From positions 402,060,814 through 402,124,813 of the forward strand of contig CM054057.1 of the NCBI GenBank assembly GCA_028641055.1: a DNA stretch of 64,000 bases. Reading direction: 5' to 3'. The position numbers and the translations under genes are program-made. A model generated the notes under the pieces. It made no database searches. It worked only from the letters and a program-made list of their open reading frames with translations, and had not been told where the DNA came from. Position 1 is the stretch's first letter. The number at the start of each line of letters is the position of its first letter. Origin of the DNA: Alopecurus myosuroides. Lineage: Eukaryota > Streptophyta > Magnoliopsida > Poales > Poaceae. Shown piece after piece: positions 35,600 to 48,194 of the stretch.

Positions 35600-35623
35600 A
35601 GCAGGAATTAAGCTTGGTGATGT
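35600..35623 (+). other. Polypurine tract region
   Basis: GCAGGAATTAAGCTTGGTGA lies directly before the 3' LTR start TGATATGTCC at 35624. It follows a CTCGAGGACGA motif that also occurs, on the minus strand, before the LTR at 27866. Confidence 0.7.
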
Positions 35624-35851
35624 TGATATGTCCATAATGTATCTATAATTTTTTTATTGTTTCATGCTATTATTATGCTTTTGACACTTGTTTTTATATA
35701 AAGTTTATGATTTATTTGGACTAACCTATTAATAGTTGTAGGAGTTCACAATGTTCTTGTTTTACTCTTTGATGTGTAGGAATTAACAAGAAAACACAAA
35801 AGGACACTTGTTGGAAAGGACTCTGACTTTCCTGAAATCTGTCCACCAACA
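35624..35851 (+). repeat. Truncated 3' LTR
   Basis: It matches the first 228 bp of the 5' LTR at 29934 (TGATATGTCC versus TGATACGTCC, then near-identical text) and stops after GTCCACCAACA. Confidence 0.8.
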
Positions 35852-38605
35852 ATGCTAAGTCCTAACTGAATTTTCTAAATTTTTCTGAAACAGTTTTTTT
35901 ACAAAAGTTTGACAGTTGTTTTCTTTTGGTTTGGTTCAAATTTTGAAAAGCCACTTTGCCAAACGGTTTCACCTATGTTTGCACTTCACATTGGATCCTC
36001 TGTCTTGCTTCTAGAAGGTCCAGGGAGAGAGAGCTTGTGAAAAAAAGAGGAGGCAGGGACGTGAGTGGCATGACATGGAGCATAGTGCAATGGCCACTGT
36101 GGCCATACCGTGCCTCTTCCACCCCTCAAACTCCACCTTCTAGTTCCCCCGACCATCCTCTAGCCCCCTGACATGGTGACATGCCTAGGCACACCGCGGA
36201 CACGCCCTGGAGCCAAGCCCATGCCGTTGTCGACATGAACCGAGCACGTCCGCACGTTCCCGAGCTCAACGCCACGAGAATAAGCCATCTCGTGCACCCC
36301 CATTGCGCCACTGTGTTCCCCACACTTCCCACGATCACCTCCAACCGCCCGTTTGAGCCCCTGAACCATCAGCGAGCGTCGCGGTGCGATTTTCCGCCGC
36401 CGTCCACCGCAGCTACTCGGGCGAGGTAGAGCTCAAACCAGCTCACCCCACCTCTCCTTTTCGCCCTCGCTGAGATCACCGTAGTCCATAGACCGCCCCT
36501 GACCCCTCCCCATGCTCGTTTGCGCGTAGGTCTGCCGCCGCCGTCGCCGTCGCCGCCGCGGGACAACCGCCACTCTCCGTCGTTTGCCGCCGCCGCAGTC
36601 GCCGTTTCACGAGCCCCTCGATAGCCACGAGTGCCTGGACCTCCCATGATGCCATGCTGCCCCTCTCCGTCGCCCCACGGTGAGCCCACGTCGTCGCCCG
36701 TTTTCCTATCGTCGCGGATGAGAGAGAAAGTGAGGAGAGGAGGGTGAAGACCCGTGCGCTGTTGATCTTTTGCTCAACGGGCCACGTTGAATCCGTCATT
36801 TTCCCGCGCCAGCGCCACGAGCGCACACGCTACCGGGCCGCTTTGGCATAGTTGGGCCGCGCGCCCGGTAGAAACACCCAGCCTGCACTGTGTTTCTTTT
36901 TCTTTTTAGAAATTATCAGAAAGTTGCCATTTGCTTTAGGCTTGCTAAAAATAGATTTTCTGCAAATTAAATTCTACAAAAAAATTGTCAGTAGCTTAGC
37001 ATTTTGTTGAACACATCCAGGTGGTAGATCTTGGTTTGCTACTCTATTTTGGGCTTGGTAAATAAAATGCCACTGACTGCATGTGAGACCTTTTTGGGCA
37101 TAACTTTTTGGATATGTATGCAAACCTTGCAAATCAAATTGTTTTGAGTAGCCCCTGGACAAATCTATCATTAGGACTTGATCTTGCGTCAAGGGGAGTT
37201 ACCATTTGGAAATGCCATCCATTTTGGTAAAAGGCCAATAGGCATTTCTAGGATTTTTAGAGGGAGTTTAAAAATGATTTTTGATCTGAATCCAATTGGA
37301 TGAGTTTGTGTGTGACTAGGTCTATGAAATCATTGCTTGGATTAATTTTTGGAGCTATAGATTATTTTTGGTGTGTACTTCTAGATACAACACCTTTTCT
37401 GTTTTTAGTAAAACTTGTGTGTTTGTTTGTGATTAAATGTTTGGTTGATAGTATCTTGCTTCCTAGCATGAGTAGATGTGTTCCTCTATGTTATTAGGTT
37501 TTTTCTTGCAGTATTATTATGATAGGAAGTGTGTGCATGTTTTTAAATCAAATAGAAATAGAAATAGCCTTTTATTGTTTTCTAGTATTTTTTATTGAAT
37601 AGATTGTGTGAGCAAATCTTTGTATGTTTGTTTACCTAAGTTTTTGATGTGGTTGTGTTGAGTCTAGTACCATTTCGGTACTGATATTAGAGTGGTATCA
37701 CCTCTGTTAGCTTGCACTCTATTTTATAGAAAATAATGTGTAGCATTTGTTTGTCTGTTTTCACATTCTTGTTCTCACTAGTATGAGTAGCTTTGTATTG
37801 TCTGTTTGAGTATATTATTATTTTGTCAAGTGAGACCAAAGGTTTTGTGACCTCCTAAATGCCTTGGTATATTAGTGGGCCCATAACCCACTGGTCCCAT
37901 TGCATTTTTGGTTAGGGATACAAATCCCCTACCATATACTTGTTTGTTAGTAGCATGTATTACTTTATGTTGTTTAGTATTTTCCACCAAGGAAAATAGA
38001 TGATTGCTCTACTTGCTTGATTGAAGTGTTTAGGAATGTCTTGTGTATATTAGCATGTTTAGTTGAGGTACATTTTTTGACATAATGTTCCCTTGGGAAT
38101 ATCATGTTAAGAAGTGCTTGACTATTGTTTTGATTATTTTTTAGTGTTGTTTGCACATAGGAATTATTTCCTAGTATTGGTAAATTGTGTGGATAGAAGT
38201 CCCTTGAGTGTTTTAATTTTAGGAAGTGGTTGTTTGAGCATGCCTTGAGTGCATATCTACTGGTTGTGTTACTTGTTACTTTGATGTTTGTTGTTTGGTT
38301 GTTAGAAAAGCATGTTTTGTTAGCCTTGGTTGATTCTGCTATTTTAGTAGAATTGTTTACTAGCATGTGTAAGGTGTATGTGATGTTTGTAGGTTTATTA
38401 TATTCATGTGTTGCTTGTTTAGGATTATGGATCCTTGAAGTGTTATCTGCTTCTCTAGTGTTGCATTAGTGTCACCACTAGATATATTGAGTTTGCTCCA
38501 TTAAGTTTTTCTCTCAATTTTAGGGTAGAATATTATTCCTAGCATGTTTAGCATGTTTTCAGTTCTGTTATTATGACTTGACTCTTTGAGTTTCTAGTTG
38601 TTATA

Positions 38606-41600
38606 TCTACTATATAAGAAGCCTTAGCGACACGTACGTGGTACGTCGCAGCTTAAAAATCGGAGTCAATAGCGACCAGGAGAAAAAACGGTGTCGTAGG
38701 AGTAGTTTCTAGCCCACACGTGACCCTGATGGAGTTCTTCCAAAACTTAAATTCCTACCGTATCCCGTAAAGATTTCTTCCAATAATATATATCCCCCAT
38801 ATATATCAACACTCCGATCATCTGTACGTGAATCTGACAGAAACCCTATAAAAAATTCCCAACAAATCGATCCCAAGAGCTTACATCGAAATATGTTTTA
38901 GGCTTACAATGGAAATCGAGCCTTACAAGATAGGACACACCCGAGCTTGGGTTTTTACAAGAGATCAACCAAATAACATCATGGTGGGAGCACACTTACA
39001 TGCATTCATGGCGTCCCATCGCTCCCCATCCGGGTGCCCTGATTTCGGGCTCTGCATGCTCGCCACCAGATTATCTGTCGTGACCCTAGAGCTTAGCTCG
39101 TAGCCTCGTACCCACAGGTTGAGTCGTACATCAATGCCAAGAGATTTCTATACGGCACCATGGAGCTTTCTATACGGCACCATGGCGCGGCCGCGCGAGT
39201 GTGTGGGACAGGCTGCTGCTCTACTTTGTGCCATAGGTTGAACGCTGCATGGCCAGATTTGCCGCTATTCCTGAAACAATTTCTCTAAAGATGGGTCGGT
39301 CTTTATATTTAGAATTTGGTTTTGTCGAGCTGAGAAACTCGATGGCAAACATGGCCTGTGAATTTTCTTGTTCTAGTAGCGGACACCTCTGTACACTATG
39401 ATGTAGCACAACACCGTAGCTCACTGTGATGTTGCAGGTAATCATGCACGCAAGAGAAGAATAGTGCTTTGTGCTATTTAGATCAAACGAAAAGATTATA
39501 AACGTGAATATTAAAACTAATATTATTTCAAATTAAAACATATTTAAAATGTTAATGTTTTAATTTCATATTTTCTTTTTCCATTATTATTTATGTGTTA
39601 GCGTATAACTATTTGGCGGTTACAAGGAACTAAAGAAATGTAGATCGATGAAATATAGAGGCTGAGCATTACAATCCATCGGAATGTAGACACAAAACAA
39701 AGCGGTAAATTGTTCTTAGCTAATGGTTATGCGGTTTTATTGTTTTTGGATGGCGTATTCTATGCAGTAAATGCTACACAAGGCCACACCATTGCAAAAT
39801 AAAAAATCAAACCGTAGCAACATATGGGCATTTTTTCTATCTCTACTATATAGTTTCTGCTAAGGTTTGTTATGTAGGCGTACGGGTACGTCCTTTAGCA
39901 TCGATCGATCCATAACCATTGGTTTCGCTTGGGCCAAGTCACCAGATCAGCACCTCGTTCATATAGCGCCAGGCCATCCCAGATTTGTTTTTTTGCATAT
40001 CAATTCATTGGCCCAGCTCATATAGCCCGAACGCACGTACGTCGTGATTGCTTTGCTATCACCCCTGAGAAATAGAGAAATCAACCCATAGTCCATGTCT
40101 TTGTGAAGGTTCCTGCCGGTTGTGCTCACGATTTTGCATTTAGACCCCTCCCTACCCCGTCCCTGCTTTCTCCTAAGAAATCCCACTGCCAGCCGGTGTG
40201 TGGACGAGGCAGAAAGCTGGCGGCTTGCAAAGGCGGACGCCCTGGATCACGGAGGACTACCCTGCGGCGGGCACCACGCTATCCGGCCCACTTGATGGAG
40301 CCATGGAGGTGGAGCAGAGACCATGGAGGATGTGGAGAACACGAGCTGCTCAGGTGCAGCCATGGTGTCTTAGGAGGAGGTAGGGGGTGGGGAGTACAGG
40401 CCATTGGGGCTGGGGGCACGAGGTCAGGATGTTGAGTCTCTGTTTTATAACGGAAGATATTAGCAGTCAGCAGTCATCAATCGATCCCCATACTACACGG
40501 ACAGAAAGCTTTTTTCTGAATACAAAGCAAATCCTGTCACCTTCATTTCACCCACTGTTGTGGTCGGATGCTAGAACAAAGGAGCTTAATTAGGCTGGAA
40601 ATGAAGGATGTTTCGTGTGTGCTGTTGAGTAGGATTTTGTAGTCAAATTTCTTCTCCTAAATTGTAGATTGGTGTGTGCATTGCTACAGCTCCATTGCCT
40701 CATTGCAGTAATTTAGGCAAAATCCGGGACAACCTATCTGACAAGAAGAAGGTCGCATGGACAACACCTGATGAGAACAGTAAGACAACTCATCTCTGAA
40801 TAACAAGATCCTGATCATACCTCCTCATGACAACACTCTTCAGTTTTCCGGCAGAACGAACAGCCCATCCTAGAAGAGGAAGGTCTTGACGCATAAGAAC
40901 TGTCTCCAGTTTGGCAAAAATTGTACGTCCCACTATAGAAGAAAAAAAATAATGTTTCCGCAACCCATTCCCAGATTTCCTGACTATGCGATTCATAGAG
41001 CAAGTTCCAACCGCACTTCAGTCTCTCAGTACTCAAGAGCATTGCAACGATATATTGGCGAGTTCGGCACCAATGTAAGAGCCTGGTTTCCCTCCTATGA
41101 TCTTGTCAATATCATGTATAGGTGAAAAACAAAAATTAAAAATTAAGTCTAAAGGGCATACCAAGGCTCGGGTTACGCAGTTATTTCTGACACGAGAGAG
41201 CGATGCCAATCGTATTGGGGAACATATATCATATGATTCCTAAATGAAGATGATGGACCACATGGGACATGTGGTAAGCAAACCCTATTTATATCAATGT
41301 CAAGCAGAAAAAAGTGATGACGATGGAGGAAAACCACGATATGGGTAGCGGCTGTGTCAAATCCGGACTTAAAATTTCCAGGCATAGCAGTGAAAACAGG
41401 GAGCACACACCAGGATTCATCCAAGGGCGTCGGTGGTGCCGTCACAGTCATATCTCTATTCTTCCCAATTTCATTACCGGTCGCCTACGCTCCACAATTT
41501 TTCTTGACTGTTCTGCCAATAAATGACATATTAAAATATTAAAACACCAAGTGGAATTTTCGCTATCGACCCAATCATTTTACCCTGCCAGCTCGTCTAT

Positions 41601-41768
41601 GTACCACAAGGCGTGGCAGTCGAGAACCTTTTCTCGACTCATTTTGTGCCTTTCTTTTGGGGCGTCCAAATAATGCATATGTTTTGTGCCACGAAACGAA
41701 AAACCAAGCATGCTCTAGGTTTGTTTTATTGCTCTCCTATTGCAACGCACGGGCATGTTTGCTATTAG
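38606..41768 (+). mobile_element. Helitron-like element with captured gene fragments
   Basis: It begins TCTACTATATAAGAAGCC after host A (38605) and ends ...GCAACGCACGGGCATGTTTGCTATTAG before host T (41769), giving the A^T target. The GCACGGGC half of the usual 3' hairpin is present; the other half is degraded and the end is TTAG, not CTAG. Long LTR copy III (near 61690-61740) has no insertion at the matching place. No Rep/helicase is visible, so it is non-autonomous. A second start-like TCTCTACTATATAG lies inside at 39840. Confidence 0.55.
40810..41451 (-). pseudogene. Captured exon fragments in the Helitron
   Basis: On the minus strand a frame at 41451-41173 reads APPTPLDESWCVLPVFTA and HIVVFLHRHHFFLLDIDINR, which looks like real protein. 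A second piece at about 40940-40825 (GRTIFAKLETVLMRQD, WAVRSAGKLKSVVMRR) is preceded by a good acceptor (TTTTTCTTCTATAG). I do not recognise the parent gene. Capture of exon fragments is usual for plant Helitrons. Confidence 0.4.
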
Positions 41769-43027
41769 TTGTAGAATGCATTATTTCTTATTAGCATGCT
41801 TGTGTAGAATCTTTCATATTAGTATGCTAGCAGTGGACTCCTGTTATTATGTTATTTTGCTAGGTGTGTTATCTCTTGTAATTATTGTGTTTTAGAGTGT
41901 GTCTTATGACTTGTTACCATTGGTTGAGCCACTAGTTTGTTTGGTTATATTTGTGAGTGAGTGATTCTTTAGTCTTTGTGTGGACATAAGCATAGTCAGT
42001 AACTAGCTTATTCATATGTGGTTTCTTTGCTTTGCTGTTTTGAATTTTCTAAGTGATTACTTTAGCATAAGTATGGTACTAGTGTTATTATTGTGTTTAG
42101 TAGTATCTTCTTATCTATGTATTAGGTTAGTGGTACAACTTGTTTGGTGATGATTGCTTGTGTTGTTGTTAATACCCACTGCCATGGGTATTACTTTGAA
42201 TGATTGTTAGTACCTTAGTAGTCTCACCCTTGTGACCACAAGCTATATTTTTAGCTTCTTAAATATCTTGGTACGAGAGTGGTACACCCGCTCCACCTAT
42301 GATGTTTAGGATGTGAAATATGGTTTCTCAACCATATGTATTTCTTGCGATAGTTTTGTACCCCGAGAGTTTGTGAGGTAGTTTTCTCAATAACTTTTGA
42401 GTGTTTGCGTTAGCATAAATGTGCTTGTTGTATGTGTGTTTTGTTTTATTGATTACATTTGTTTGGTTCTGAGTGTGTGTGTGTGTTTTACTCTTTGCGA
42501 CGTTAGAAAACGAAGAAGAAGAATAAGAAGGAGTTGTAGAGCTATGTGTCAAGTTCAAGCTACTTCAAGTCCAAGGACACAAAGAGTTTTAAGGAAAGCC
42601 ATCCTGATGCTTGATGTTACTACACTTATCATTATCTATCATGCATGTTTTTCTTCTGAAAAGTTTTACAAAACTTTGATTATCAAAAACTTTTTTTAGT
42701 GACCACTACTACTATTAATACTAGTCGTCAACCCGTGCGCTTGCACGGGCTAGATAACTTATTCGGTATCGGTTAAGAAATTTGTGACCTCAAAGTATAG
42801 GAAAATCTTAGTAGTATGCTTTTGAAGGATTGGTGTATATATACTTTCGTCTACACCCATGGGATAATGACTGTGTAAGTTTTCTTAATGTTAAAATTCT
42901 ACACGTGTTTTTATTGTTGGTTTATAGCCCGATGACTACTTTAGCGCCTATTTCAGGATTTTTTTTACTTCTCTGGTTAACTTTAATTCGATACATGCTT
43001 GAGAATATATAAATTACTATTAAATTA

Positions 43028-43030
<3 letters not shown>

Positions 43031-43068
<38 letters not shown>
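43031..43068 (+). repeat. (AT)n microsatellite
   Basis: About 19 uninterrupted AT units lie inside the Helitron. Confidence 0.85.
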
Positions 43069-43070
<2 letters not shown>

Positions 43071-44599
43071 CTTATCTGATCATGGGGTATATTCATTAGT
43101 AGATTTAATGAATTGACTTAAAAAAAGTATTAATGGGATAGACTACATATATGTTTTGATCACCGTTTCTATAAATGTGAGTGTCTGTTTTCTGGAGTAA
43201 GGTTGGCATGATAGTGAAAAACAGCCTTCAGCCTTTATGCATAATATCTCTTGTTTTAAAATCTTCCATTTTGCCATCATCCCGCTTTTGTAATATAACT
43301 TTCCAACACTAATTTGTTTAATTATTGTGTGCATTATGGTGAAAAGGAAGAAATTTTGAAGATACTATTTAGAATGTAAGATATTATTATGTATCTATTT
43401 AGAACTTCTAATCTAACTATTTAAAAGATATTATTATTCTAGAAAATGGAGGAGTAATCCAATAATAGTGTCATTTACTAACATGGGAGGAGATTCCATT
43501 AAATAGATATTTACACCAACACATCCGAAAGCTATACATGTTCGTTTAGTTATTTTTAAAACATTTTACAATACACTTTAGCACCAACGCTAAAGTATCT
43601 GATTTCGTAGAATAATTCTGGTAATAAAATTTATAATGTGCTCATATTTCACATGCATAGTTTCTGGTTGAGTAATTTTAAACATATCTTGGAGATAACA
43701 CTTATGGAAAGAAAGGGGAAAAACATCAAAATTTAGCAATTTTAATGTATACACTGACCTCATTGGTGCAATAACTCATTGGTGTGCCCGATATCTCGAT
43801 TCATAGAAAATACATTGGGCGAATCAGTTGAAGATAATTTTTTTTCTTTGTAGTTAGTGCATGTATGTTCGGGCTAATATAATACTATAGTTGAATCGTA
43901 ATATAATGGTCAGCCCAAATCAATGTCGTATGTGTTGTTGGCCATCTCTAACTCTGGCCAGCCTACAAATATCGAAATAAGAATACCACGCTGCCGTGTT
44001 TTGATCAAAAAGACAGAAATTGGCCGTCGTTTGATGGGTTTGCTTTTATGTTCTAGTTTATTGAGGGACATGCTTAACCTGTGAACTGCAGTACATTCGA
44101 CCGGCGTCTTCTAGCGTCTGGGCCTTTCGTTGTGTCCGTGCACTGGGCAATTGTTGTGTACCTACAGATAAGAAAAAAATTAATTCCTTACGGATTTTAA
44201 CTCTACTAAAATATCATTTTCTATAGTTGTGAACTTGCATATGTAGATATAGATTGAAAGGGCATGAGCATGCCGTCTATCACCCATTGGAGTTAGGCAG
44301 TTCGGAGCTGTCGGCGTGCCAACGTGTGCTAGCCTTTTCACACCACCGTCCTGCCGCAAACGATGGTGTAGGCTAGGGCATCTCTGCAATCGATGGTGTA
44401 TTCCCATGCAAGGGTGAGAGCTGAGTTGATTAAGAACGGAGTTTTTTTTGTCCCAGCTAGAGTAAGCTTAATTTGTTCTACTCCTCTAAGTACCCGCTCC
44501 TTTTTTCTCTCTTGCATGCACGTGAGGTGTTTACTTGTTAGTCCTAACCATCCAGATTTTATATCTAAGAGGCTAACTATCGTTTAATAATAATTAACT

Positions 44600-45125
44600 T
44601 GAAGAGTCTAGATTGCAACTAACTCATTGTTTTTTCTCTTTGCAACGTACGCTTTCCATGTTAGACTTCATAGATAAATTGTCATGTCACAGGTGAATAC
44701 TTGCATGGTACTTAATATTTAAATCTAAGAGTCCAGAGTGTAACCAATACTTTATTTTATTTTTTCCTCTGTGCACGTACAACTTCCATGTTAAACTATC
44801 GTGACAGATTAATTGTCATGTCCTGGCTAAATTTTTGTGCACGGTACCTACTATTTAAATTGAACGGCGCAGATCGCCACCAACTCTTTGTTTCTTTTTA
44901 TCTTTGCACGTATAATTTCTGTTAAACTACCGTGACAGATTAATTGTCAAGTCTTGGCTGAATTTTTGTGCACGGTATCTACTATTTAAATTGAACAGTG
45001 CAAGATTGCAACAAACTTTTTGTTTCTTTTTTATCTTTGGACGTACAATTTCCATGTTAGACTAACATGACATATTAGTTGTCATGTCCTACGTGAGTTT
45101 TGTTTGCACGGTACATCCTAGCCAT
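44600..45125 (+). repeat. Tandem repeat, about 131-bp period, four copies
   Basis: TTCCATGTTA(G/A)ACT recurs at about 44653, 44784, 44917 (degenerate) and 45049, each followed by GACAGATTAATTGTCATGTC-like text, TTGCACGGTAC and ATTTAAAT. It is internal to the Helitron, near its 5' end. Confidence 0.75.
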
Positions 45126-46415
45126 AAATAAAATATCCAACAGCTTAATTAATTCGGATGATGTGGATTAACGTGGAGTCTTTAATGGTGCCTCCAATTA
45201 GTAAATATAAGATTGTATGTACTATAACTATGCCAGTAATTGATACTTGGGGTTACCAAGCCCATAGCCACCATATGGTGTTTATTACCACCAAAAGTTT
45301 AGTCCCCAAGTGGGCACCCTAAAAACATGTTTTTGCAAAACAAAGGCTTTATGGAAAAACCCTATGGAAAGGATGAGCCTTATCCACAGGAGATTTTATT
45401 GCAGTGGTCATTTTTGGGAAAAAGTGTTTTTTAAAAAATGACACATAACCTAGTCTTCGCCGGACAACCTTTATCGTACTGCCACTCTACCCCAACATGG
45501 GCACGGGGCTTAATTTGAAACTTGTTTTGGTTAGTGTGTGTTCTGTCTCAATTTGATATAAGGGAACGGACTCCCTCGAACCAAAATTTTGCCAAGTTAT
45601 GAAACGTGTGGGATTAGTTTTCCCTCCGGACGCAGCAGTTGGGTCTCCTGCCGTGGCGCTGGCAGACAGGTTGCTGGGGAGATTAAACTCAACTTAAAAG
45701 ATAGTCATTTACTAGCTTGAGCATAGTGGATGGTTAGGATCAGTTATCTGATGTTCACATACTGTTGTTATAGTCCGTGGTTGTTCACGGCGGATGTTCT
45801 GGATCTTGTGGAATGTGTGCACCTCTGTAGAGTCAAACTATTCTGAATATCCGCGTCCTCGGATATGGACAGTTGAATGGCCATGTAGCTAGCATCGTGT
45901 CAATGTTTTCAAAAAGGATTTTTGAAGAGGAGTTTGAACTTGTGATGTAATGAAAGGAGGAACTTTGTACCAATGAGGTATGGATAAGGAAAAGCTGGAA
46001 GTTGTTTTCCAAAAAGTTTTGCAAAGAGAAAACCTTCTTTTTAACAAAGTTTTACAAAACCTCTTGTACATGTGATATCTACAAGAGAAGGAAAACTATA
46101 TTATTTTCTTTTGAAGTATCTTCTTCAACGAAGATACAAACATTTTCAAAATCAGCTATGATGTATCCTTCATATATCATGGATAGTGAACCCTATGTAT
46201 AGACTACCTACTCCACCATATAAGCATAGTTACATTCTGTAAGCTACATGATGGATGTCTTGCTGAGTACATTCAAACGTAGTCATATTGGTTTCGTCCC
46301 TGGTATTTACTTGCCAGAATTTGAGAAGGAGTCTCAGGAGGAGGTCAACGAGGACGAGTACTGCACTGATGGCTTTGCGAACTAGGATCGTCTCCCGGTC
46401 AGCAGGCTACGGTTC

Positions 46416-48192
46416 TTTAATTTATTTCTTTACAAGATCCCTATGCATAGGAAGTGGGTTAGACTTAAATTTGTTTTATACTTTCTTCTTGATGCTATCT
46501 TTTGCTTAGTTCATATTTCTTATGTGAGCATCTTCTTGCTTTCTGTGCCTAGCTGAAAGGCGTTAAAGAAAAACACTCTTGGGAGATAACCCATGTTTTA
46601 TTTCTGCAATTTTTTCTTTTTTTTCTTTGAGTAAAGGTGTTGTTTACTTCTGTAACAACTCCTTTGTATCTTTACTTTTTCGAATTGTTGTGCCAAGTAA
46701 AGTCTCTAGTGGAAAGTTAATGCTAGAATTGGATTTCTATGCAGGAACAGATTTTTTCTGTACACCGTTTAATTCGCCATAAATTCCAGAAAAATCGAAA
46801 CATCTTGAAAAAAATTGTGCATGATCCCTAGATATGTAAGCAACTTTTCTTAATTCTGAGTTTTCTGATTTGAGAAATGTAAGTGCCTCGAAAAAATTCG
46901 TATTTACAAACTGTTCTGGTTTTGACAGATTCTGCCTTTTATTTTGCATTCTTTCTTTTACTATGTTGAGTGGATTTCTTTGCTCCACAAAACATCAGTC
47001 GCTGTAGCTAATGCTTAGAAAGTATTGGTAATGCTTGTGTCCATGCAGAACATGTTATTTTTGATTATGCACTAACCCTCTAATGAGAATTACTTCGAGT
47101 TTGGTGTGAAGGAAGATTTCAAGGGTCAAGAGAAGAGGATGATATAATATGATCAATAAGAGTGAAAATACTAAGCTTGGGTATGCCCATGTGGATCATC
47201 CCAGCAAATTTCACGAAGACTCAAGCGTATAAGCTTGTGGATGCCAAGGCATCTCCTTTTTCATCAGCAACTTATCAGGTCACTTCTAGTGAAATTATAT
47301 TTTTATTCGGCCGCATCTTATGCACTTTACTTGGATATTCTGTTTGTCTTCATTTTATTTTATTTTGTGTAATAAACTTGGTTGGATACTAGCATTCTTG
47401 TGTGGGAGAGAGACACGCTCCGCTTTTCATATGAACACTTGTATTCTTCATTTATTTTCTAGTTGATGCAATTCTTTTAGCTCATGTTTTTCATGCATCT
47501 CTTATTTGGAGTTGTTAGTTCTTGTAAAGTAGTACTCTCTTGCTTCATTGATAAATTATTTGGAGATTTTTTGTTGAAATAAAGTGATTGGTGTTGGAGA
47601 ACAATAAAATATTTTCTGCTTATAATGGTGCAATGGAAGCTTGTTTAGACTATGGCTTAGACTTTAACATGTCCTGTTAGATATCATTTTAATTCTATGC
47701 TTAGTAGTTATTGATGTAGCATGACTTGTCTCAAATATCTGAGAGTGATTAATGTTCCATTGAAATAAAGCATGAGTTGTTTTTACCATATCGAAGCATA
47801 ATATTGTGGTATTCTCCTTCGAATGCTTTACTTGAGTTGACTTGGTGCATCCTCAGACCATGTTATGACTACAAACCAGTCACCTCTAGCCTCTTAGTTT
47901 TTTGACTTGTAATATCATTTATGCTTTGACTAATAATGTTTTGTCGCTATGCATGATTATCGCCATTATTACTCTCTTAGTTTGTCTCTCCCAGTCTCTT
48001 GCTAGCCTTCACCTGTACTGAGTATGAGCTCTACTCGTGCATCCAACTCCCAAAAACCCAAAGTTCTCCAAATGTTTCCACCATTCCTACCTATATGTGG
48101 TATATAACCACCACTCAAAAGTAATTTTCTCATGTTCTACCTTTAAACCTTCAAAATTATACATGTTTTGTGCTCTGTTTTTTATGAGGACA
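46416..48192 (+). mobile_element. Athila-like internal spacer fragment
   Basis: This is collinear with 31600-34690: the blocks GGCGTTAAAGAAAAACACTC, GGGAGATAACCCATGTTTTA, CTAAGCTTGGG, CACTGAGTATGAGCTCTACT and the ACATGTTTTGTG...ATGAGGAC end are in the same order. Neither LTR nor coding region is present. Both ends are abrupt, against long LTR copy I on the left and a Gypsy pol tail on the right. Confidence 0.65.
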
Positions 48193-48194
48193 TC

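Larger units (their letters stand above)
29934..35851 (+). mobile_element. Non-coding Athila-like LTR element with truncated 3' LTR
   Basis: The 5' LTR is 29934-31562, the primer site 31573-31590, internal spacer 31591-35599, polypurine tract 35600-35623, and the start of the 3' LTR 35624-35851. The internal 4 kb has no gag, protease, reverse transcriptase or integrase signature on either strand. It consists of the AT-rich spacer found downstream of pol in Athila-like elements, so the copy depended on other elements. The 3' LTR stops after about 228 bp where a different, also truncated, repeat begins, which indicates a deletion junction. Confidence 0.75.
42721..45212 (-). mobile_element. Non-autonomous Helitron with exact ends
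   Basis: Read on the minus strand it begins TCTTATATTTACTAATTGG at 45212 and ends GACGACTAG at 42721. An 18-base hairpin (CCCGTGCAAGCGCACGGG) ends 7 bases before the terminal CTAG. The flanks are A (5') and T (3') on that strand, the Helitron A^T target. The empty sequence is seen in long LTR copy III near 62680-62715 (CTACTACTATTATATTTATACTATGCC). No coding capacity is visible. It contains an (AT)n tract and a 131-bp tandem repeat. Confidence 0.8.
35852..46415 (+). repeat. Long LTR copy I, 5' truncated, with two Helitron insertions
   Basis: This is homologous to the 48824-55287 and 58190-64000 LTRs but lacks about the first 790 bp. Segments 35852-38605, 41769-42720 and 45213-46415 are contiguous in the other copies; the gaps are two Helitrons. 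The order is a GC-rich block (about 36080-36840), several kb of T-rich DNA on the plus strand, then ACGTTAGAAAACGAAGAAG (42504), the CCGCGTCCTCGGATATGG block (45852), and GCGAACTAGGATCGTCTC near the end. Frames in the GC-rich block overlap on both strands and lack motifs, so I do not call genes. The right end breaks off near 46415, short of the LTR terminus. Confidence 0.65.

Noticed and set aside
36126..36826. GC-rich frames that look like a short gene
   Set aside because: Part of long LTR copy I; matching blocks in the other copies are also GC-rich but encode different peptides.
43031..43068. Possible CRISPR-like or satellite array
   Set aside because: It is a plain AT dinucleotide microsatellite.
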